DNA from: Rachycentron canadum
Taxonomy: Eukaryota; Chordata; Actinopteri; Carangiformes; Rachycentridae
NCBI GenBank assembly: GCA_038496675.1
Contig: CM076654.1
Location: 13,353,177-13,417,176 of the forward strand
DNA length: 64,000 bases
Direction: 5' to 3'
Numbering within the stretch: position 1 is the first letter of the stretch; the number at the start of each line of letters is the position of its first letter. The notes beneath the pieces were generated by a model. That model did no database searches, had not been told where the DNA came from, and was given only the letters and a program-made list of their open reading frames with translations. The position numbers were made by a program, and so were the translations under genes. This document shows, piece after piece, positions 22,664 to 34,900 of the stretch.

Positions 22664-23474
22664 CGCCGCAAATAAATGGCAGAGGAACAGGCCACACACC
22701 GCACATCACCCATACATCATCTCAGTGTGAGGGTCATGGAGAAGCGGCGCAAGGCTGAACATCATATCTCGGAGGGACGCGGCTTATTATAGGTGAGGTG
22801 CTCGGCAGGGCAGGGACGAAGTATCCCATCAATCATTGGTGCATGGCAGCAGCACACAATGGCCACAAATCCACTTTAGTTACAAGCTGGGGAATAAACA
22901 TGCAGGCAATTTATGCTGCCTTAGAATAACTGGAGATGAGCGTGTGGCCTCGGGTCCAGTCCAGTGGGAGTTCACCTTAACTGCCGGCTTCATTGATATC
23001 TTAGTAATTTATAAACTAATGCTTCATGAGAACAGTCGTTTTGTTTGTTTAACCAGGTCCTGGACTCACACAGCCACAGATTCACTCGCTGCTATCCACT
23101 GCAGTTGTCTGGTCAGTTGTGTAGCAGAGCCAATAAATCGACAATCTGCTGTTTTTGGGCACAAGATGAACGTTATAATGTGTCAAAACAAGACAAATAT
23201 TATTGATCATTTTTGTTGTCAACTGTGACCTGAATTGACGAGGAGTGACTCTCAGATCGGTGCATGTGATGAACTTGGTCTATAAATACATTCAGCTCTA
23301 AAGCTCCCACATTGAAGAGTGTGGCGCATCACATATATCATATAAAGTAGATTATCTTCTTCATTAATGACTTCAGTCCTGAGTTACCTTCAGGACCACA
23401 GAGGACTGAACATGTTCTTGGTGACACTTCTGACCTTTGAATTATTGCAGCTGCTCTTCATGTTGAGAAGTGTA

Positions 23475-23542
<68 letters not shown>

Positions 23543-23935
23543 NNNNNNNNNNNNNNNNNNNNNNNNNNNNNNNNNNNNNNNNNNNNNNNNNNNNNNNNNN
23601 NNNNNNNNNNNNNNNNNNNNNNNNNNNNNNNNNNNNNNNNNNNNNNNNNNNNNNNNNNNNNNNNNNNNNNNNNNNNNNNNNNNNNNNNNNNNNNNNNNNN
23701 NNNNNNNNNNNNNNNNNNNNNNNNNNNNNNNNNNNNNNNNNNNNNNNNNNNNNNNNNNNNNNNNNNNNNNNNNNNNNNNNNNNNNNNNNNNNNNNNNNNN
23801 NNNNNNNNNNNNNNNNNNNNNNNNNNNNNNNNNNNNNNNNNNNNNNNNNNNNNNNNNNNNNNNNNNNNNNNNNNNNNNNNNNNNNNNNNNNNNNNNNNNN
23901 NNNNNNNNNNNNNNNNNNNNNNNNNNNNNNNNNNN

Positions 23936-23980
<45 letters not shown>

Positions 23981-25907
23981 TGGAGTAACTGAATCAACTA
24001 TGTTTCTGCCCAGATTTTCTCCGACTCGTGTCTGTCTCTGTAACACTGTTAGATAGATTTACAAATAGTGATTACCTCTCTGGTGGTAGTGGTTTTCAAA
24101 TCAATAACGCTTCCTTTACGCAAACTGAGCCTTTACCAAAATGCAATGCAGTGGTGCCCCCTGTTGGAATATATCCATTACACAGCAACAACTTTATGGA
24201 TCATTCATTAGTGCAGGAGTCGGGAACTTGTAACAGCTTTGCATCACTGACTCCACCCTGATCAGTGAACCTGCATCTTTGAACACAGCAGACATTTGTC
24301 ATTCGCAGTTGAACTGATCCAAGATGAGGGGCGTTTGTTTTCCCCACTGCAGTCAAAATCCCAGTTAAGCTTTTTCAAGCAGCTTGGACTTTGAAAAAAA
24401 AACAAAAACAAAAAACTTTGTCACATTTTGTGAACATTGAAGGAAAAACCTTAATATGTGAATTTATCAAGACTTTTAATAGTTTGTTTTCAAATGGTGT
24501 ACACACAATGAACAAAGTCATGTCAATCAAAAACATCTGATTTAACACTTTTTTTTTTTTTTTTTTTTTTTTAAAACAGCATTTGATATGAATCAGTCGT
24601 CACCACACAAAAAGACACACTGGGAATACAAAGCTTTCTTGTAATCAGCAAAAGGTGTTTGCGTAGGTGCATACATCCTGCAGGGCTGATATAAAGGGCT
24701 TCAGTGTTATGACTCAGTAAAGGAATCCAATTAATCTGCAGGTAAAACAGGGACACTGGATGTTGTTCTTGCCTTGTTTCAGCTAAGACAGTGAGCTACC
24801 TACATATATACTTATTACTCACAATTGTTACAAGCTATGAGATCAGAAGTTTAGAGTTATCTCACCTGAGCCTTCATCTCAGATGGTCACGGTTCTCAAA
24901 GCTGCGATGAAAATGAAGCGAGAACAAAGTGGCAGAGAGAGCCCGACTGTCACTGCTGCAGGGGGAAGTAGCAAATACAAAAACCTCAACACCTGAGGCT
25001 CTCTCCCAGTTTGCCACATGTACACTAATAAGACTATAGACACAAATTAAACCATGGAATGACTAAGTAAGAGAGCAGTCGGTGGAAGACTGCTGCTAGT
25101 CTATAAAATGTCCAGATATTGATGTAAAATGTAAAAGAAGCACACGCCAAAAAATAGTTTCCATGCACACAACCCCAGACATTCTGCTTTAAGGGACAGC
25201 AGAGGATCTGACCCCACTGCTAACCACAGATGCTAAAGAAAACTCAATAAAATGACAATGACAACAATAATGTAGTTTTTAAGTATTTATGTGTCTCTTC
25301 TAAGGCCCAGCAGCCACTTTTCTCTTCACACAGGCAGAGGGGTTCGGAGAGTTAAAGCCTTTTTCTGCTCCATTTGAATTGAAAGTCCCCACAATAAATA
25401 TGCCCCACAGTGATGATTAACCTGCTGATTGCAGACACTAAAAATAGACTGAATGTGCAGAGAAGTGGGGCTAAATAATGATTAAAAAGGAAATAGTCAT
25501 GGGAATACAAGTCATACAACCGGCTGTCCCCGAAAGAACAAAGGTGTTCACAGGATGGCTCAGGTCGGGAGGAGTGGAGGACCCGCTCAGTCTCCAGCTG
25601 CTCATATCACGAGATAATGTCCCGAAACTGAAACTTATTGTGTAGCCAAGAAAGTGATCCAGACATCTCTGCAGTCTTAGAAAAAATAAAATAAAACATG
25701 GTTCAGAATGAGACAGTAGATCATTAACCATCCTGATTAAACAGCTGGATGACATATAGAGCAAAGTCTCCAGGCCCAACACAGCAGGAAGTGGCTCCTG
25801 CACTGTGTGAGGTTGCAACATGGTCCGTGGGACAGGTGAGGGAGAGCGAGAGGAGACGCCAGGAGTTTGTGAGGGCAGCGGCCGGGGGTTGACGTGGGGG
25901 GGGGGTT
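22664..25907. other. rasl10a upstream / ap1b1 3' flank
   Basis: No coding gene. It contains the 393-N gap with flanking TG/TA/CA microsatellite, a T-run at 24550-24571, and next to 25907 the ap1b1 3' UTR. I see no canonical AATAAA close behind the ap1b1 stop; an ATTAAA variant on the minus strand lies near 24475. Confidence 0.6.
23475..23980. repeat. (TG)n(TA)n(CA)n microsatellite containing a 393-N assembly gap
   Basis: TG, TA and CA tracts run up to 23542; N from 23543 to 23935; TA then CA tracts resume to 23980. ORFs that translate through the Ns are artefacts. Confidence 0.97.
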
Positions 25908-25982
25908 TCAGTTCTTCAGCACCGCTTCGTAGCTCTGGAACACACATTGGGAAACCTCTGGAGCTCTGCACTTCAGAGAGAC
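25908..25982 (-). CDS. ap1b1: ap1b1 terminal coding exon
   Basis: 75 nt, acceptor CTCTCCAG|GTCTC, 5.3 kb from the preceding exon. Encodes VSLKCRAPEVSQCVFQSYEA then VLKN and the stop. The LKCRAPEVSQ and final LKN match beta-adaptin C-termini, so the long intron is real and not a missing exon. Confidence 0.93.
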   Translation of the reverse strand, partial: VSLKCRAPEVSQCVFQSYEAVLKN

Positions 25983-28900
25983 CTGGAGAGAGAAAGAGTC
26001 GAGTAGGGTTGAATATGGTTTATAGGCTGTCAAAAAAAAAGTTAATAAATACCTCCTGTGGGACATACAGGACACAAGTTACCACAGGCAACGAGGCACA
26101 AAACAGGACACAGAAGAAACCAAAATATTGATGGCTGGCACAGAGGAACAGAAAAAGGATAAGCCTTAACAATGAATTCTTCATGTGTCAAAAAAAAAAT
26201 AAAATAAATAATAATAATAATAATTCTGCCCTCCTGATCTGAGCATTGTTCATAGACATTATGAATATTTCTTCATTTTCAGGAGCTAATGGGTCTAAAT
26301 GAGATCATGGTAAAAACTCACAACAACTTCATTGTCACTTTAAAAGTCTTTTTTTCCAGGAGACAAAGTTCATTATTTTTCAGACGGGAAGCAGAAAAAG
26401 CTTTTGATTCAAACTCTTAATTATCAGACACAGATGTATAGAAATGTACAAATATACATACATAAATTTACTTCAGAAAACAGAGGCAGCCTCCTCAGTG
26501 CTTGATAAAAGTCTCAACTGGGAATAGGTTTATGATTTGATACAACCACAAAGTGACTCCCTGCCGCTGCCACCATCACCTCACTGCAATCATATTGCAG
26601 ATGTCATTTCCTCAGATATAGAAACACACTCCTCACAGGTGACAAGGCAGCAGGAGCTCTGCAGTAACTGCATCAGGACAGATACTGTCATGACGTAGCA
26701 TTAAACACAAAACATTGATTTCAGTGATTCTGAATAAGTCAAAATGATTCACTAATGAATAATGAATTCACTAATGAATGCCTGCACAATCTGCTTTGCT
26801 TTCTCCTAAAACAAATTGAAGCCATAATAATCCACATCTATGTGACGGTGAAAAGAAAAGTTAGTTTACTAAAGGTAACAAGTACAGACCCTACATGACT
26901 GGGTTTCACTGACAAATACAAACATAACAATACTACAGTCTGGAAGGAAACTGTTTGAATACCTTAAGCATTAGATCTGTACTTTTGAGTAATTCAATCT
27001 TTTTCTTGACTTTCTAAGTACTTTGGGAATTTTCTGCCAATTATTAGACAGCAGACAGAAGATAGCTGACAGGAAGAGAGAGATGGAAATGACATTACAG
27101 AAAGCCTCATCAATACCTTAACCTGTGTCACCAGCACGGCGTGTTTTCTTTGTTCAATTCACTCAGTTCCTGAATTTGTGCTTTCTTTGTTTTCACTTAA
27201 ACACGATTATCTAGTACTGTTCTTCTGCACTGCCAAGTGCAATGTACCGTTTCATTCTTGTCTGTTTAAAGCCATGAAGCATCTCTGTTGTTTGAAGCAG
27301 TGAAAATGTCTTCACTGTGGTACAGAAAATGGAATATCAATATTTTTCAACATACAGTGTTTAGGTTTGATATTCTTGGTTCGACTATGTTTTCTCTTTC
27401 AGACAGACACAGTGTTGTATTATTATATCAGAGTGATCATTAATTCAGCTGAGATTTGTTGTGTCACTGATGTGACTTTCACACCAGGCCCCTCCTCAGC
27501 TCATTGAATGTTGAGACCCAGTAAAGGTGATGGAGGGTGCTGTGGTGAATACCACGGAGCCGCAGTGGAATAAAGCAGCAATATAACACAGCTCTTTAAG
27601 TGTTGCCGCTGTACACTCAGAGCTCTTTACTAATGTATGCTGCTGCTGGCAACATTTAGAAAGCCACGCTCCTGTCAGCATGGGGTAAGATGTGAGGAAA
27701 TGCAGATGCTCCAGCCGCTATGTGCAACCTGCTATTAAGAGAGATAGAAACTGCGGCATTCAAAGGAGGAAGAAGGGGCTACAGAAATGATGGAAGAGAA
27801 GGATGAGATCATCCGTAGGTGTGTATTTAGTGTGGACAGAGATAAAAATCTACTTATATTAAGCTTTATTCCTTTCAACTGTTAGTTACAAAAACAGCAG
27901 TGTGTGATGCAGTCTTCAGTGAGACACTGACACATGGATTCATGTAACTCATCACACAAGTAATTAACCAGCCGGAAAACTCTGCAGGAGTCTGAACCTG
28001 CAATAACGGTGACCTACAGTCGCTGCAGTTCTCTGATCAGCAATGCAGCACTGCAACAGGGAACTGCGAAGAAAGATGACTCTTTGATACACAATCATAT
28101 ATTTGATAAAGTCACGTATATCTTAATCCTAAATCTGATATACTTAATATTTATCAAGGCAAGATTGAGTCTGATAATTTAGACGTCATCCTAAGTCATT
28201 AGTTGTATCCTTTAGTGTGTCAACTCTGTGTGTTAACTAGGGGTAGGTAGGACAGTGCGTGTGTCTGTCTGTGTAGGTTGGTATTGTGGAGTTCATTTCT
28301 GTGCTGAAACCCACTTTTACCAAAATCCTCAGATTTACCAGCTCAAGATGTGGGAGGAGAAAATCAGCCAACATCACTGGACACATAGTTGCCATGGGGA
28401 CAGGAGATGGCAGATGAGCACACCATGCTTCATATCAAAATGATTACAGCTTTCCACTGTAAATACTATAACATACATGTGAGCTCAGTGGACAGCAAAC
28501 TGTTGTTTGCTCTCCTGAAGATTTCAAATGTACAAACCTTAAGCTGGTCAATACTTAAAAATACTAAAATGTGACACTGTGAAATGCATCACTTGTTGAA
28601 TCCTCACACAAATCTCAGCTTCCTCAACCTCTCAGCTTCGTGAAGCTTTAGAGTGAGTTTCAGCTCGTTTAATTCATCCTGCGACATTACCAACAGAGTT
28701 CAACACATCAACAGCTGCAGCCGCTCGGTGAGAAAGCTCACACTGTACACTACCTTCTCAGCACCTAACTGCAGACACACGCAGTTAGTGACTAGGTGGA
28801 GAACAGAGTGACTCATTTAGCAGCTGAAGAGTCAGATGTTTCAGGCGTTGGTAGAGACCAAAGATAGAGCTTAGAGAGAACACAAATGAAGGTCAGGCCA

Positions 28901-31900
28901 ATGTTGTCTTCACATATCTGGCCCCAAACAGCCAATATTGCAGGTTTAAGGACAATGCAGAATGTTTTTTCTCTTCTTCAAAAAAAAAAAAAAAAAAAAA
29001 AAAAAAAGGTGTGATAGTTAATTTTCTTAAGCTCTGAATGAATTGTCTCACTTCTGTCCACCACAATTTTCCAAACAAGAGCTCTTCCACTTCTGTTGTA
29101 AATTGGCAAATTAAATATGCACAGCAAAGCCTTTCAATCAACATAGTCAAATGCAGCTAAAAGCAGTATGGAGTGTGGAATTGGGGCACAGCCATAAGAC
29201 TCAAGTAGAAGTAGTGAGGTGTCATGGGAGAGTTGAAGCCAATCCAGTTTTGCAATATCAGGAAAATAGGCCACACCACATTTAAACCTTAAAACAGCAT
29301 GGGTAAGCAGCAGCAAAAATCAAACATCATGCGTCACTGCTCATGGCAATGAACAATCATTGTTTTTTTGTCTTCTGAAACAAATTAAAATGCATAAAAC
29401 ATGCGATGGCAAGGCTTTACTTCTTCAAATCTAAAAATAGCTGCTGACAAAAGGCTTTGGCAGCTTGGCTTTAATGTGCCGTGCCAAGAGAGCGCAGGGA
29501 TCATGCAGCAGCCAGTAGCTCAAAGCGACAAGCATCAGAGTACACACTGTACACGCAGCATGGTTAACTTTAAAGTCTAGTCTTCTCATCACAACAATTA
29601 ACAATTTATGACCCATCTGCAAAAAAAAGCAACAGAGCCCTTCCAGCCACAGTGAAGAACAATTTGGACTTGAATGTGAAATTAAAACGACAGACGGAGT
29701 ACAGAACAAAAACAGCTTAAAGTGGATGAGCACAACCTCTTGAATGAATGATGTGACATCATAAAATGACACATGGAGGAAAAATAAGCAAAACACATCA
29801 AGGGTGAGAATGGGGAAAATGTACACCACCTCCAGTAGAGAAAAAAGACCCATAATACAAATATTTGGTAAAAATCAGCTTTCACTTCACCCAAATCATT
29901 TTCTCTTAGATCTCCTGAGCCTGGTCAGGCTGCACAATGACTAAAGTAACTTGAGAGAAAGGTGTGAAACCAATTTAAAATTCTGAGGATTTAATGAGTG
30001 TGAGCAGGGTGTCTGACAAAATGATAGTCTAGACAGGAAAAAACAAAAAGCCCATCAATACCACCATATAAAAAAGAAACATGATCTGAAAGCAGACTGA
30101 GTGATGCGCAGGGAGGAGAGTCACACCAAGGTCATTGTTCTGGACTAGTCATGCAGAATTTCTAAGCCAAATACAATCCATCAAGAGCAGAGACATGTAA
30201 CAACACAAAGGAGGAAGCAAACAAATACATGTGCACACTAACACACACACACTAACACACACACACACACTCACTCACTCACTCTCACACACACACACAC
30301 AAGTCACCAATCCTGGCAACGCACTCCAGTCCCTACACAATGAACCAACCTCTCGCCTTTAGCGCGCTCACCACTCATTACTTCACATTTAATTTTTGTC
30401 ATGTCTCTGCTTGTTCAAATCAGCTACTGCTCCGTCATGCATCTCTATCCATGACGTGCAGAGATGACAGAATTTTGTTAGCGCCATCAAACTGACTTAA
30501 TTCAACAAGCAGCACTGTGATTAGTGCTGAAGTATCTAAATGTGTCTGGGAACGTGAAACAGACCAATCTGGAGGCGGAGTGGCTGGTTTGAGTCAGTGA
30601 GACCTTTGATTCATGGTTATTATGGGATAAATCTCCAATACCAAACAAAATGTGCTAAAATCTGTTATTATGGTAGGTATGATTAAAGCTTATAAAAATA
30701 GCTCAAGCTTTGGATTTAAAAGATTTCCTCTGACCATGTGTGTAATATTATGTATTACACAAACACAAACAAAACAAAACAAGCCTTATTATTTTTGGTT
30801 TGTATTATAAAGGCCTGGGAATTCCTAAATGTTAATTTATGCAAATAAAGTAAAGAGGATAAACACTGGTTAAAAACCTTCAATAATAAAACATTTGTCT
30901 TCCCATCACCTTAAAATGCTGATGAATTTAAGAGGTTAAAAAAAGTTGTTTCTGATTATGTGGCAGGTACAATGTTGTCAACAATAATATCAAACTGTAC
31001 ATACATGCATACAAAACATATACATACAACATATGTTGCCATATAAAATCTCCTCATCCGTAGGCAAACTTGACTCAATTTCATCCTGACAGTAGTTGGC
31101 ATTACAAACTGCTCTAGAAGTATTTAAATCACATCATTAATGGTGTCATTATTTCTCACCAGCTTTTTGTTTTGACCGTATTAATTAATACACTAAAACA
31201 ATCAAGACTTCAACTCATGAATTCAGCTAATATAACTAGCTCAGTACTCACCGTGTAGTTTGGGTTTCCTGCCTGCACCCTCAGTTCAGCCAGCACCCAG
31301 ATGCCATTGGAGAGTTTCATGGACTGATATAGCATGTCCTGACCCTCCACTGTACGCTTGGCTATGGTGAAGATGTTGCTACCCTGCAGTTTGTTTGAGG
31401 CTGCATCTGTTGTAGGAGCATTAAAAAAGTCACAATACAGTCAACATTTCAACCCTTGAACTGAACTTGTAGTGTCTTATCTGAACTAGCTAATGTTAAT
31501 TTTTAGCATTCAGTTTCACACTGTTATTCAGTGCCACTCACTGACTCCTGCCATGCTCTATGGTTGTCTGTTGAAACAGTCATTAAATGTATCAGACCAT
31601 GGAGGATTTCTTTTTCCACTTATGATCCTCTAAAATTTCACTGCAGGCTGCGTGTGCAGCAAAGATACGGTCACTAATTTGGAATGATCTTTTCTCCTCA
31701 GCCTCTGTCTTACTGCTGCGCCCCAGTAGGATTTGAAACCCTTGTTCTGTGTTCATGAAGAAGAAATTCAATCTGTGGGGGGAAATCTCCATTAAACTGT
31801 CATTATGAATTCTTCTCTCTTCTTCAGCTGCACTCACACTTGTGTAAAACTAAATTATCAAACGTAAATAGGGACTGCGGCTGATGAGTTCTCATCAAAT

Positions 31901-34900
31901 ACAATTTACTTCATTAGCCAGGATCTGAATTTGAGATCGCCACTGCTCTGCTGGGCTGTCTTCACATAAAAACAAGCTGCAGGCTACAGCTGCACAATAA
32001 TTCATTCTTCAGCTAGTGCACTCTCTGTTCCTACTTCTCACCAGAGTTGAGATGGCAGTCTTTGATCTGAAACTGGGACTCATTGTCATTAGGAATGTCT
32101 TTCCATGTAGCGAGGAACACCTGTCGCTCTGTAGAGGAAGAGACACAATCACTGCATGGGTCCAAAGACAGAGCACAAACTTAAATGTACACAGCACAGG
32201 GATAACAATAGGATTTGTGGTAAAGATAAATGTAAACACACTGTAAGTACACACAAAGGTTCTGGCTGCGGCAGAGGCTCTGGTGCATTAGCTCACAGCC
32301 TTTGGCAGAAGTCCTGCTGTGAGACCCATTATGAGACTGGGTGAAATGTCAACATGTTTTCACAAAATAAATCAAACCACAACATGAAAACAAAAGGAAT
32401 AGAAGACCAAAAATGATACTAGTGTACAATCTAGGAGCAGCTCAGAACAGTTACAATAATGTACCCTCATTTCAGAATTGACATATGTTAAATGTGTTTG
32501 ACGTCAGCTGGGTTGTGAGTGAAGAGATTTATCCAAGACCCACTCACCCATCTTCCCGTCCTCTGCAAACAACATGCTGATGGGGTACTGGCAGCTGAAG
32601 TAGAAGACGTCAATGTTGTTCTTAACAGCCACCTGTGAGAGTGATTACATCCAAGGAGGGGGGTAGAAGAGGACGACAGGAGGAGAAACAAGAAGCAGTA
32701 CATGGGTAATTACTTTTCAAGTGCCATTCGAGGATGGGCTTGGCTGGTTTATGTGTGCTGTATACTGAACAAGAGGGCCACACTCGCACATAGGCAATAC
32801 TACATTTTACAATATACTCTTTACTGCTTTCCTATAACATTGCCTCTTACAGTAAGTATGAGGTTTCTATTTGCTAAAGAGTATTAGCAAATATTACTTG
32901 TAAGCTAAATATAATCAAAAAACAAGTATTTCTATAAAGAGCCTTTAGAAAGCACAAGAGGATGTCAAAGTTCAGGGGGATAAGCAGTGCAGACTGGTTA
33001 AGAGTAAAACAAAAGATTACACAAACACAACTGACATGTAAGAGGAAACAAAAATAGCACTTAACATTTAAAAAAAACAAAAAAACAACAACAACAACAA
33101 AAAAAAACATGTTGTTAGCATTAGCTCCTGATGCTGGAGTCTATGGACCCTGATACACAGGTGTAGAATAATGGGAACACCTGAAGTAACAGTTGCCAAA
33201 CAGTGATATTGATCAGGCTGCCCAACAAAGATGTACCGAGAGAAGGACAGTGAGTTCAGCCAAAGAATAACTAAAGAATGACTCATGAATAATTCAACAG
33301 GGCATCTTATTCCTGGGTGCAATGCAGGACTACACAAAGCTCCATTCTGAATGCTTGTAAACTAAAAGACCTCTATTACACAAGGGTCAGATGGCCGAGA
33401 AAAAGCAGTCAGACACCAAATTCAACTGGGGGAAAAAAAACAAAAACATAACTGCAATATAACATTTCTGACATTTTATTACAGGTCTGCTATTCTGACA
33501 TGAGTTGATCTGCCAGACCACTGATTCCCAACTCTCTAAGGTCCCCCTTTTGAACAGAAGAGTATTTCCTTGGCAGCTGTTAAAGCATGTCACTTCTGTA
33601 GTACTGTCGGCATTAAGCTTGGCAAAAACTGACTAAATGATTTTGCGACATTTGGTAATTTTTGTAATTTCTTAAAGCAGCAATGCCAAAAAAATTTTCA
33701 TCAAATGTCCAAAGCTGTTAATGTCATCTTTTCACTAAATTGATGAATAGGCTGATTCATTGATCAATCAAATTTAATAACACCAAATTTATCACTTACT
33801 AGTATACTTAATATTCTTGGAAAAAAATGTTTTGGCTGTGGTACTAGAACTGAAGGATATGCAAAAAATAAGTCAGATTACAATTATTCTTGCAGATATT
33901 GCATCTTTGATATGAATCACGATTTCAGTTGGAGTGGCTATTTTTGCATTTCATTTTCAAAGACAATAAATATCAAGATGCAATGATTTTTTGTGGGTCT
34001 TGTACCAAACAAATATATTGTTTCAGGTCTGGAGAATAAGATTTGTAGGCCAGGAGATCTCTGTAGCACCACAATTCATTCATGCATGTTATGTTGTGAC
34101 ACATTTAACCTTTACCTTAAAATATTGCAACCCCTGTGGTTTGGATACTGAGATTTTGATAATATTTTGATTTATTGTTCAACCCTGTGTCGTACCAAAG
34201 CATTTAGCCTCCATCGGTTTGGGAATTTAGGAGCCACTGTACCAGGCTGTTTTTTAGATTTCATAACAATTGAATAAATATATTGTACATGTCAATTTCT
34301 GTGCCCACTTTGACATGATTGAAATAATTCACTTTCCAGGAGGCCTTTAGTTGGTAGCTGGGAAACTTGCAACCAGCTTTACTAAAGCCTATCCCCTAAA
34401 TCCGTTGATGTGTGAAATAATTTCAGTGACTGTGTCATTGTACAGGTGACAAAAAACTGAAATCACACATCAATAGTTGAGAGTACTTGATGATATTCTG
34501 GGATCTTCCATCAGGACAAAAATAACGCAAAACCTCTCAAAAGAAAATATCTGAGAATATGAAGCAGCCTGCCACACCTATCAAAGCCGACCTAGAAGCA
34601 GCGGAGTAGAAAGGTTAGCAGGACTGCTGAGGCCAGGAAAAACAAAGGAGTCATGTGATGTGAGACCACTAATGACCACCCCTACCCCCATCATCCCCCT
34701 TTACGCTCTTATCTACTCTCTCCAGCTGCACACAAAACCCAACCACCATTCTGCTCAGTTAAAAGAACCACCCTGATCAAAAACAAGTCTGCCACTGCCG
34801 CTCATTATTTACAGCTTATCAAAACCGCTCTGATGGCTGTTTTATGTTTTAATTCTATTTAATTTGCAGCATGGGAATTCAGGAGTATAGGTGAATGACC

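Larger units (their letters stand above)
25983..31251 (-). other. ap1b1 last intron
   Basis: 5.3 kb, no exon seen. Contains an interspersed repeat at 28610-28880, a poly(A) run at 28980-29006 and a (CA)n tract at 30229-30301. ORFs here (such as 29431-29853) show no domain. Confidence 0.65.

Noticed and set aside
23367..24056. Long ORFs on both strands through the N gap
   Set aside because: They are translations of N and of TG/TA/CA repeats, not genes.
25471..25971. 166-codon ORF overlapping the ap1b1 terminal exon
   Set aside because: It is in a different frame from the ap1b1 exon; the ear-domain C-terminus in the correct frame explains the locus.
29530..29600. Possible C/D box snoRNA in an ap1b1 intron (human AP1B1 hosts one, from memory)
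   Set aside because: A GTGATGA-like C box with a nearby CTGA was seen, but spacing is too short and there is no terminal stem. Other TGATGA sites in ap1b1 introns also lacked a matching D box.
30229..30301. Repeats spaced like a CRISPR array
   Set aside because: Simple CA microsatellite in a vertebrate intron; no spacer structure.
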